Shown piece by piece: positions 14,729-27,000 of a stretch of DNA of 64,000 nucleotides (the stretch's first letter is position 1; each line of letters begins with the position of its first letter). The notes under the pieces were generated by a model that searched no databases, was not told where the DNA came from, and saw nothing but the letters and a program-made list of their open reading frames with translations. The position numbers and the translations under genes are program-made. The stretch comes from Ciona savignyi (lineage: Eukaryota > Chordata > Ascidiacea > Phlebobranchia > Cionidae), in contig CH003275.1 of the NCBI GenBank assembly GCA_000149265.1, forward strand, positions 606,843-670,842, written 5' to 3'.

Positions 14729-16338
14729 TTGTTATATAAGTTTAATATTTTGGTTACTTACATATTTAATTTCATGTAAATCACGCAAGAAATGCTATTT
14801 TGGTCAGGTTTACGCATCGCGGAAATAGCGCGCCGCGAGAGAAGTCACTTTCGCCGCGTGACGCACTCGTTATTACGCGCTACGTCATCAAAACATATTA
14901 TTAGCGGAATAATGGCTGTGTCATACGAATCGCGACTTCTCGCCTTCTCTCGTCCTCTCCATCGATTTTCGTAGCGTGTTTATGACGTCAGAACAGGCAT
15001 GATGATCCGAAGGGTAGGCCAAAGAGAAACGGCCGGGTGGCTATGAATAGACGTCTTTTAATGAATCTATTGTTTGCAAGACCGCTTATAAACGCAACCA
15101 AACTGTCGGAAAACCCATGCGTCGTTGACAGAGTTATTTTTAAATAAGTTTAAATTATTTTATTTTAAATAGTTATTATACCAATTCGTTACATTCGCTT
15201 TCCAGTGAAATAATGTTGTCGGCAGTATTTTGACGTAGAAAGTGCAAATTATCCCGTTGCGAGCGTTTTATAAACATTTTTATGTATTACGTGACTGAAG
15301 TTGATTGCCTTTTTAAATTTCCGACGATGCTTCTTTGACTTTCGCTGAATGTTTCCTTCTTCCTACGCGAGAGAGCGGAATAATAAACGAGTCAACCCTT
15401 GTATTTGTCCAAATAATCAAACATCGCTCTACTGAGGTGGCCCGCGACACAGACGTATCACGTGGTGTCTCTCTTTTTCACTTTCTTCGAGTAGCGCACC
15501 CGCCCGACAGAAGTGTATTAAATTAGGCGTGATAGCTACTCGCTTGTAAAACGTTGCTTTTCTCGTTGTGGTGTTCCAGTTCTCTTTGCCGATATCTTTC
15601 TCTCTTGTATTGCGAACGCCTGACAGACACGGCGTAATCGAAAAAAGACGAATACGAGATATACGCGATGCTTTTACCCGGTCCGCCTTCAATGAAGGGC
15701 GATACGCGAGAACGACGTTTGGATGAATTGCTTGCCATTCTTACTGTATTGTCGGCACTCAGCAGTCAGTTTGGGTTAATTCATTTTAGTACAATTAACC
15801 AGGCATTGGCTTTTCAGGTCAGGTTATTCATTCGAGTTAAGATTGCGGCAGTGTAAACAAAAGCTTACCAGAAAGCTACCACCGGCTGAGTGGTGTTGAA
15901 ATTAATGTTTAGTCTCATGTTACACGCGTGTTACTTGTTGTAGTCCGTATTGTAACATTCGGTTAAATTATGTTTTACAGGCACCCTTGTTTAAATACCA
16001 TTGAAGTGATCTGATCCGAATTAAGAAAATCAATTCGTAATTGTTACATATTGGTATCGATTAGTTGCCGGTGTACCGGTAATTCGGAATTTCAAAAGGA
16101 AAACTGAAGACTGAAGTGTATCTGTTTTTACCAACGACAACTGTATAGCATTACAAGTGAAGAGCACAATACAACGCAGTACACACTAGAAAATATAAGT
16201 TTGGTAGCCGGTGCTACTATAGAAGAGAGAAATATTTAGAGCGCTTAGCCCAGCGCAAATGACGCTTATTCGTTGCTGCATGCGGCTTTCGTCACGAAAA
16301 GAAGGCCAGAGGTATCTTGGATGGAGTAACAGTGACCG

Positions 16339-19300
16339 ATGCATTCAACCAGTGATTACACCATGCGGAATCTACCGATAAGCACACCTATGCAAAATAT
16401 GATGAACCAGGACAGCCACACACGGCAAACCCTGGACAGATTGGAGTGCATACAAAAGGTAAATACTCTTTTAATACATATAATCCTAAAGGTGTTTTCC
16501 ATGTCCCTCTCTATACAATGTAACTAAACGTTGCCGAGGTATTTAAAGCCGGTTCCGGTGACTGATTGTTTCGCTCTCTGTGGCGCACGTGTGTAGCACA
16601 GAAGGGTGGTTTAATTTACCTTAATCGCGCGATGTGTGTTTGCGGCCTCGTTGAAATTTACCCCATCTCCATTTACCTTCCCCAGCATCTCAAAAATGCG
16701 GATTCTTTCTCGCGCACAGCGAGGGAACTGCTTGAATGGTGTTCCGATCCCCGCGCCTTCCAACGGCAATTCCACCAAAGCTTACTCGGCTGTCTCACGG
16801 TAAGCAACTTATTGAGGTCGCTCCTTAATCATTTTGACAGCTAGGTGTATAACACATCACCATCGATATGTACTATTTGGCAGCAGTATAAGTTAAACCC
16901 CATTTGCACGATTTGTACGGTTTACTGGAATTGGCGCACCTTTTTACCCTCCGACGTTTCGCACGAATATGTTCAAATTCGACGTCTGGTTTGAGTGTTC
17001 CATCACGACGCTATCCAAGCGGAACGACCCGATAATCGCAGCTCCTTCGCGATGCTTTCTAGACTTCACTCCCGACATTCTTGCAACTGAGCCAGAACTC
17101 GTACAGTTTAACTGTGGACGCTTCCATTCTGGCTAATTTATCACGGTTCCACGTTGCTTCGACACCGAATCAGCGCAAACCTAAAAACTGGCTGTAGCGC
17201 GATAATCTTGGTTTACTTAAAGTTTCAATTAAAATGGCATTAAAGGAAGCATAATTGCACGCTGTATGCTAATCTGCTAAGGAATTACAAACCGAACTAA
17301 CAAATATTCGCCCGTAGAACAACGAAACTAATCCACAAACAACGCGCTGTAAGATAGGAATGCGATTGAACGTAGATAAGGGTTGTTGTTGACAAGCCTT
17401 CATTATTTACCTGGATAAGTTTCGAACTCGTGATGCCTCGTTATTTGGTCCGCCTTTTTAATATCATTCTGTAAACGACTCGGTCGCGCTAACCATTCGG
17501 CCACGCGACCACACCTGCCCCCATTCTGCTTTATTTTGTTGCAGGAATGCGCTGCACGTGGGTCTTGGGGTCTTGGGTAGGGTCGTGACTGATTAAAGCA
17601 TGCACCCCACGTGCAAGATTTGGCGGTCTTGGTAAGGGAAAACCCCGAAGGTGTTTGGGGTCAAAATAAACGAATCTGTTGGGTTGTATATACGAGGCAG
17701 TTGCGGCCTCGAAATACCGGGAATACTTGTACAGATATTACATTTATTTTTGTTTAAAATGACAAGTTAGTGTTATTAAGGCTGGATTAGGACCCAACCC
17801 GATGACGTAAAGTTTGTGGCAAGCAATTGAAAGCAGGATTATTGGCGTGAAGGTGTTTCTACTCCTAGACATACCATGTGCAGTGGAGCGTGGCGGTACC
17901 GCACGATATAAGAAACGTGACCCTTCGTTTGCAAGTCCCCAACACTGTAGCTACCGTTTCAACCGATCTGTTGCGTCATTTTTTTTTGTTACACAAAAAT
18001 CTATTGCATTCAAAACCGCTAAAACTCGCTAAGAAGATGTAATTACACAGTGTACTCTATTTTACATTATCTGTATGTCATCTACAAATGCATAAACAAA
18101 CAATTGTTGCCCATTCACACCCGAGAAAGTTTTAACGGAAAAATCCTCCGTCATTTTTTGAAAAATTCCTGGTTGGCCAAAACAATGTCATTTCCGGCCA
18201 ATAAGACGCACCGAGACGCGAAATAATAGAAAGCTAAGTTGACGGGGTGAACTCACCGATATGTTGTAACCTCCCACAACTCGTGTTTGCTAGCTTGCTG
18301 CGGTCGATTGCCCTTGTTAGATGACTTCTGATATAACCCGGGACCCGGGTGGTTGGGTTTTCATAGCTTAGTTTTCCCCCATGATATCTTACCCTAGGCG
18401 CGATTTAAGGCTAAAGAACGACGGTATTATTTCCCGTATTTGCATCATAAAACATGGGGGAGGCCATGGTTCATATCCACTGTCATGTCTATATTTGGGA
18501 AAGGTGTTCATGAACATGCCCCCATCCCCTTTCCAGGGTAAACTGCGATGTAAAGGTGCGTGTCAGGATTTCAAGGTCTAGTTCGCAGAGTAAACTTGGC
18601 CTAGAAATGCCACGAGTATTCACAGCGATTGAGTATTCCTCGGCAAATCCGTCAAACTCGTTAAACAAAACTCGCTTTGATGCTACTTGGAAGTTTTCAG
18701 ACCCAACAACAACTCACCCCGCGATAACCGCCGGGATAACATGGGTGCCATGCCCCACCAACCCTTCCCCACCCACAACGTAAAGCATTATGATCTTGCT
18801 AGTTTGTTCATCCGTTAATCTAGCTCGCCGCTAAATAGGTGAGTTCCCCGGTCCGCCGCGCATTCCAGGCGAATTAGAAGCTAAACTCCGCTCTCCGGAC
18901 CACCATGTTCGTACCTCCGTGCGCTACCGACTCCCATGTATGGTTTCCCCCGGGTCGCTGCTGAAAATGATGACTCCCCAATAGAATTTTTATTATTTTA
19001 TATCTTTTGTGTTTAATAGCCACCGTCTGCGGACCATCTCCGGGTGCGTTCGTAAAAACTCACACCCACGCCGTTGTGGCTTATACGAGAATGCGTTTTG
19101 GATTCAAATAAACCGTACTTACCATAAACCCCACATTCCTGTGTATTGTCAGGATTTGACCTGTCATAACCGACAACATGTAACCATCACCACCAATTTA
19201 AACAAGTGCGCGTTATAACAACTTTCTATCCCATCTCGCGTTTACTCAGGAAGTTAAATTTATCTGTCGGGATCTTGGTAGGACAGGCGCCACAATGCGA

Positions 19301-21042
19301 TGAACTTAGCCCCGCATTCAATTAGCCGCCCGTGGTTCCCACAGCCTGTAGGTTATTTTTGCCCGCTCGCCTGGAACGGTGTAAATATCATTAACCCGAG
19401 GGAGTGACGTATCAACTGAGCCCATCACAAAAGAGTCGCTCGCCCTTTCACTTTCAAAGTACAGCAGACAGGAATTCCTCGTCAGAAAGGGATATCCATT
19501 AGGCATTCAACGTGGTTTTATTGAAGAAATTTAAATGTCTATGTTAAAGCAATTAAACTATCGATAACTTTTGATATTTTACCATTAAAGCAATATTTAT
19601 TCTCAATTCGGACAATTTGACACATTTAATCGCATTAAAAGTTTCGCGTTCGCAATTAGCACGGGATGAATGTTTTTAAGCTCCACTACCAAGAAGAGGG
19701 AATAATCGATTAATTACAACATTCAAACTGGCTTGATGTGGTAAAACAGAAGCCGGCATACGCCAGACTGAGTTTCCAATCGCCTTTATCGCTTTCCGCT
19801 CGACTCAGGTTCCACACAATCGGTTGCAGAATTCTAGATATTTTAACTTCGCAATTTGAATCCAGTCGCGGTTTGTGGATGCCGCGTTTCATGCGCACTG
19901 CGATTCTGCGCAGGGAAGCTTTATTTGATGTTATCGATGTACAGCTGTTGTAAAATGATCACGTGGTACCCGAAATCGGTCACGGGCCATTTAACAAGCC
20001 AATGAAAGATTGCAGGCTTCACTGCGCTTGACGACACCAACGTCAACGACAAATCAAACACAACAAACCACCTCAAGCTCATCATACGTCGTGTCCCAAT
20101 AACCACCGAGTAACACCCCCTAATATGAACCTGTATGGTATGCGCTTCGTTACAACGATATCGGCGCCGGTATTGTGTTAGCTGCTTCCCCAAAGAAGCG
20201 TGTCAGATAACGCGCCATGCATCCCTTCAATGCGTAGGATCTAAGTGGGCGTTCAATGCGCGGAAACTCTGTGAAAGCTTCCCATCCATACGTGACGTTG
20301 TTTCTCTCATTAACTCTTCACGAGAGACCATGAATAATTAAGACTCGGTTCGATCGATCGCGAGTCGCGTCTCCCGCGGGAGCTATTCGCAACGCAACAT
20401 CGTTGTACGTTTGTTCGGTCACGGAGAACGGCGGATGAATATCCGCCAAGCATATAAGGTGATAGCCAACCGGTCTAATTTCTTACGCCATGGTAGCTGG
20501 ACGCCGTAGTACCCCCTCCGTGTATCGATCGCCGTGCGTCAGATAATCGAATGAATAAGCACGATCGCCATCAGTGTTTCTACATTTCCCTTAGTACAAC
20601 TGTTAGCCAACCCTTGCAATGTAGCAGACCGGTCTTAAATCAACATATGGCTAGCACCATTGGTGTTAGTGAGTCATGCCATCGAATTTTCACTCCAACT
20701 TCCCCGTTTAATGCTCCACACTGAGACGACGTATTATGTTATCCCTGTCTATGAATAAATCATGTTTAATCGACCCATGATGTTTTCCCCGTGTGAACTC
20801 AAAGAAAAATCTGAAATCTAATTAGATTTTGTTTGCCGAACGTCTCCAGTACCTAATCTCCAGGGGATGTTTCAAAGTCCACGCCGTATTAATACGATAG
20901 TGGTTTGTTTATTCAAAATTTTGAACTTCATTCCAGGTGGTGACCGAAGTAGCAGGCAAGCCCGGCTTTGAATCGGAATTGTGTTGCAAACTGCTGGCTC
21001 TGTGTAACGACCACAGGGATAAGTTTCCACCGAACGCAGCAA
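16339..21042 (+). other. ZMIZ exons 1-3: N-terminal ZMIZ domain
   Basis: Exon 1 (16339-16458) ends [10 protein letters not shown], matching the human DRLQCIKQ segment. Exon 2 (16686-16799) encodes [18 protein letters not shown] and QSLLGCLT, the most conserved part of the ZMIZ N-terminal helical domain. Exon 3 (20937-21042) continues [12 protein letters not shown] and [14 protein letters not shown]. The 4.1-kb intron 2 (16800-20936) and the 1.2-kb intron 3 (21043-22246) hold no further ZMIZ-like coding sequence that I can see. Confidence 0.93.
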
Positions 21043-24000
21043 GTGAGTGGGTTTAATGTGTTTGTGTGGTTAATTCCTGCCAGAATTGCTCTGTTGGACT
21101 TGAATACATTCTACTACATGGCCATCGTGACGTACCACCTGGCGTGCCTTATATAAGTTTACAAACAAAACAAGTGTTGTTGGCTATCGTGAGATACTTT
21201 CGACCGACTTGTTTCCAAATTAAACTTCATTTTTTTTTATACCAGAAATTTATTTTTTTATCAAAACACTCGCCATGCAACACAGTAATCCCTTCTTGTG
21301 AAAAGCTATTGCTGTCTTATCACCAGAAAGCTATCAAGCCCAATTCCCGGTTCCATATCCCATTGCACTCACCTGGTTCCAGCTTCACGCCGACTTTATC
21401 TTCTAATCTCCTCATTCGTGCAGTCGATGACGTATGTAGATGACGTTGCGCCTTTATTAGCTAGCAACATAGTGTTACCGTGTGTTTGTTTGCTAATAGA
21501 GGCAAACCCGACCTCGGCTTCACATATATCTCTGTTCCATCATTTACAGCGAAGGTTGGCGCGCGCAACTGTAAACATAACGTCCCACCCTTCGTTAACT
21601 CCCGCGGTGGCTGATTTGTGTGGAAATTTGCAAATTGTTCAGTTAAATACATGTTCCCTTATGGATCCGTCCTACTGCAGACTCATGTCCGCCGTCGGTC
21701 CAGACAGGGTCTACCTCCATTACTACACGTCCGCAATTCTTTCAAACCGTGTTATTTAATCTACGACGTCACAGCGTGACATTAATTACAGTTGATTCGG
21801 TATAATTTAAGATTCTCATCAGTCCAATTAATCCTATGGGATGAATAACGCCCCGGGCTACACAAAGGACTGTCATAATATTTCCAGCAGGTCGTGCGGT
21901 TTTGCTTATAAAGGAAGCTTCAAACTGCATTGTGGCTTCCTGCGTCCCATTTAACCACATCAGCCGAGTGTGGTTTTGTATCTTTAAATTGCAAAACAAC
22001 AAATAAAACTGTCAACTGCTTGGCTTGGATGTTCGACCGATTGATATTACGGGTGCATGTGTGCACACCTCGCTAATTTTCTTAGATTCTAGACATTTGA
22101 ATGACTGTACAGAAAGTAACCAACTGCTCTAGTACAACATAAGCATTGAAAAATATATTGAGTACTTGTGTATTTGTTAATGGTGGTGTGGATGTACTCC
22201 CCCTCCCCATTTATCCAACACCTTTATTCCAATTCTCTCTTTTCAGCCATGCTAACTCAATGGCTACACGAGACAAACAAGAGAGTCATGCTGCAAACCC
22301 ACCTCGACCCTATGAAGGGGAATACTATGTCACCCAGCTCCATGCCCGTTGGTTCACCCATGAGTGGAATGATGACCCCCAAATTGGGGTTTGCCCAGTC
22401 TCACATGGGGCAAAGGTAAGTGGGGTTTGCGTGTTTGCTCTGGGTATGAAATCTTCAGTCGCTGATAAAGCATTCTGTCACAAAAATGTTTAGATTTTCT
22501 TAAAAATATTTCGCTGCGCTGAACATGTCTTGTCGTTTAAGGTTGTCGATAAAAATCTTTGGATCTCCGAGAATTAGCATCACCGGGTTATCTCATCGCA
22601 TGACGTGATGTCATCATGATTTTTAACCTGGTTTGCGCTGTTTCAGACCACACGACCAGCAAGGTTGGAACCCACCCCATCCACCCCACCAGCCCCACCC
22701 TCCCCACCAGCCCCAACTCAACCACCACCCATCTCTCTCCGTCATCACGACCGTGTGGGGGGTCTCGACCACCCAAACCCCTCCTGTACCCGTACGTAGC
22801 CACTCGAATGCCACGTCATACGTGCAGCAGCATATGGGCCACCATGACCCGATGCAGAGCAGCTACTCCTATCCCCATGACAAGCCAGGCAGCTCCTACC
22901 ACACCTCGACCCACTACGCGAACGGCCATCGGGGAGTGAGTGCTGGTAGATACGCGAACGGTGGTTCCCCCTCTCACCATATTCCGGACCAGGTATGCGG
23001 CTTGTATTTTAAACACGTCGACCCCTTTTCAATCTTCTTTTTATCCAGAGTCACCATCCACCAGCTGCCGCTGCCGCTGCTGCCGCATTCGCCGCTGCGG
23101 CTGCCGCTGCTACAGCTACTGCCACAGCAACAGCAACCTTTATCAAAGAACAGCACGACCAGCCAAACACATACGACCCGGTAAGTATTGACGCACCACC
23201 TGTCAACTCACCAAAATTAATCTTTTTGTTTCTCGTCTTAATACCGAACCGCTATTGTTCGAAGCGCATACCATTATGACGTCAATGAATATCTTCCGCA
23301 AAATCGTAAACATCGTCGCGAATGACGTCACGTGCCGCGATTGGCTCGCGGTCGATTCTCGTCTCGGTGACCTTAGAACAGATGACACCCGGGTTTATGT
23401 CGCACAGAGACCAACTTTATCCACACGCCACGTCACATCTTAAAAACTATCAAAATCATAAATTAACCTTTATGCCGGGTTAAATAACTACCAGACATAT
23501 TTGTTATGTTAATCCACCAAATTTCGCGAATGATTAAGTGTGAACCAGTCATTGTAGCATCGCCTGCGGCATTTCTTCGTACACGGACTCCTGCAACACA
23601 AGGCCAATCTTCAATTTTAAACAACCGCGCTTCACTTTGTTCTTCGAGGTTTAGTGTAATCGCTATTGTTCCATTGTGACAATAACTCACACGGCGACTG
23701 CAAGACTCATAAACTTCCTCGGTCCGAAGTTATTAGCGCTGTTTATATGTTTAGAAGCCGATCTTGTTATGCTGTGTTTCTCAAACAAGAGAGAATCGCA
23801 GGCGCACGACATAAAACGAACACAACCAGAACAAGTAACGAAGACAAACTATAAATAAACCTGAAAGCGGAAGTTTGTTTGAGCTGCAACACCTCGTATT
23901 TTGCCGTAAATGTATACCTGTCGAAACTAAGCTACAAAGTCAAAAACACACGGCATAATTTCAACATCTTCCACAAATTCCAGTTGCGGTTCAAACATAA

Positions 24001-27000
24001 TTTTTATTTCTTCTGCTGCCGTAGGACGTGGAATAGCTGCGTAATAGTTTGTTTGCTGATTTAGCATTGAGAAAAATTCGAAATTCGCAGACAGTCGGCC
24101 CCGCGTCACGATCACCCGCCAGGGTCACGTGATCCGCCCGAGCTTGTTGTTTATTTGGACAACCGACGGAATATACAAACGCGCCTTTCCGACGATGATT
24201 TCTCTTACCTTGCGCGGCGACATGAAAGCGCGGCGTTGACTCGACCCCCGAAGCGATATAGTCGGTCGGCGCACGGGTGGAACCGGAAAGGCGGTCTCCT
24301 CACAGCAATGTTTGTTGCACAATACTCAGCCAGATTCCAGGAACTAACCCTAATAAGTAATCTAACACTGGCAATTAAATTTCCACAAACAAACCACCCC
24401 CACCCGATTCACAAATTTCACGCTAATTACTTTGCCCTCATATAAACCTTATAACTGAATGTCGTCATAATAAGTGATTAGGGGTTTAATAATCGGCTTT
24501 GTTGCCGCACACCGGCTAAACACGCAATAATTACAATGTTTCCCGCACTAAGTCCATCAACCGCATATTGATGTGATCGCCCTGAGCTCACAAGGTGGTG
24601 TTCTTACATGTTGTCCCCGTATCTCCAGCGCCCTCAGAAACATGGTCAACAAATTTTAAACCTTACCCTTTTCACAGAACCCTGGTAACATGATGGACCC
24701 CCACATGCACCCCAATCACCCACCGGCCCCCAATTCTCATCCAATGATGCAACAATCGAATCGCTTTCGACCCCAAATGCCCCCACAATACAACCGGGGT
24801 CCGAATTCGTACCAAGTTGGCCCGGGGGTGGGCCCAGTTCCAAACCACCGGCCCCAGAGTCACCCAAACGTCCCAGCTGACCATGGTTATAAACCGTCAT
24901 GCAGGCCCCAGCAGGTGGGTTGATTAGGAAGGAAATGGTTTATCCTAGTGTCACCATGGTTGGGGCAACGTAGATGCTTAATAACATTTTCAGCGTTGTG
25001 TATGATTGAGGTTTTTCAGCTTAAGTAGAAACTGTTAATCCACTGGATTCAGGCGTTCGCTAAGTGCTTTGCCTAAGGATACAACTGAGTAGCCCGCGGT
25101 ACCAGTGAAGCTATCACACCGGACAAAATGCTTCTCGACCATTTTTAATGTTTTGAAAAATAAATCGACCAAGGGGAGTTAAAAAATTAAACTTCCAAAT
25201 AATACTTTTCGTGCCACGATTTCAATATATTTACAATCACAGGGTTATGGGCAAGTGGGTTACAACGGAAGTCCCAATCACCCGAACCATTACAATAAAG
25301 CCCCCGAGGGTCACATCCAGTCATACCCCTCAGGTGGTTCTGTGGGCCCCAGGTACAGCCCCAGACTCCCCATGAACCATTCACACAACCAGCAGAAACC
25401 ATATTTCCAAAGCCAAGCCAACGAAGCGAACGGGGGGTACGGACCTCGACACCCATACTATCCAAATGATGTAAGAATAATTTATCCATTGTGCTTGGAT
25501 TTATCATAGAAGATAATATGAATAACTACCATATTCTGATTTTATACGTGCAGAAGCACAGATTAATGTTTATCATAGAAGTGGTCTTTTTACAGGGCTA
25601 AATTTCGAACCCATGATTGGTTTAATAATAAGCCAGTTATGTTACACTTTAAATGAATTAATGGCGCTGACCATTCCCCCACACGACCGTTCAGTATGTG
25701 TGGGTTTAAATTGACCAATGCAATATTTGAACTGTACCATTGATTTGCCGCGTCATATACTATGGGACTTTTCCTCTATTGAAGGAATCTCCAAAAACAC
25801 CTGGTTTTAGCACACTTGTTTGTACCTGCTCAATTCGCGAGCAGAAATACCGGGGCGGCACAAGAAAACACACAACCCCCCAAATAACATTGTTGATTTT
25901 GAGTCGCCCGCCACCCGAGTCCATTAACATGAGCCAGTGTCCCGCGAGAGGACCTAAATATAACTTCAGGAAACGCGGGCACGTTTAATGATGGACGCAC
26001 AAACCAGACCGACATCAATCCGTCGGATTTTGGGGCTTGTTGTACATCGTGGTAGATAACCTTTACAAATGAGTTGGTTTATATGATCGGCTTCGTAAGA
26101 TGCCACAACAAACTGTTTAGGCTACACCTCGGATATGCTGGGTTCGAAGCTTGACTCAATTACAAATTATCTCTAATAGCTCCCTGACTAACAAATAAAT
26201 AGCTTTATGATTGTTGAAAACGCCATTATTTTGCAGAGCCGGGGATTGTCGTCCCACCAACCGAACCCTGTACCGGGGAACCCCACGCCCCCATTAACTC
26301 CTGGAAGCGCACACAACGTCCCCCCTTACCCCAATATAGAACCAAACATACCCCCGGGGGGCACAGAAGGAAAAATAAGTAAGTTTAGTTTAATTCTATA
26401 AATTGATTAATTTTAAAGTGTTCAGCCACATTTTTCAAATGTACGTTGTGCTTTAGAATATATGAAAGGTATAACATTAAAAACAACAACCATGGACGGT
26501 GGCGGACTAAGTAAACATGTGCTTAACTTTGTTATGGCCAAGCCCAGTTTAAAGTGCTCGCTCCCGAGTTAATTAAACTCTAATTGTTCATCGTTGCGAA
26601 GGAGGTTTAATAATCCGCAGATGAGACTTGTTGACAAACAAAACTTGTCACGACCGTAAATTCCTTTGCGCAATTTGTACCAGTGTATAGAATGGCCTTT
26701 TACGGTACCAGTGTAAAGAATGGCTTATTACGATACCAGTGTAAAGACTGGCTAATCACGTTGCACGACCACCCTTAAGGCGGGTTTATGAGTCAAAATG
26801 AGATTAACTAGTTACTCTTCGTTGATACAAATCTAAGAACGCACCGCGCCTGGCCCAGTTAAAACAGCGAAGAGGCAGCGGCGGTCGGTCGTTTCATTTT
26901 CGGCCAAATTCGCGGAAGGGCGACTGGGTGGAACTTGCATTGCGGTGGTGTTATGTTCTAGCGGGCTGGCGCAGCAATTCGGAATCCAAACATTACATCG

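Larger units (their letters stand above)
2470..16338. other. Gene-free interval between RBM22 and ZMIZ
   Basis: About 13.9 kb with no ORF that resembles a known protein and no exon chain with matching splice sites. ORFs here are at most about 100 codons, overlap one another on both strands, and look like chance. It contains a (TA)n microsatellite at 3411-3437, a perfect 23-bp duplication at 8398-8443 and a 25-26 bp direct repeat at 14663-14728. Because RBM22 is transcribed leftward and ZMIZ rightward, this is the shared 5' flank of both genes and probably holds promoters, enhancers and possibly untranslated first exons. None can be placed from sequence alone. Confidence 0.6.
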
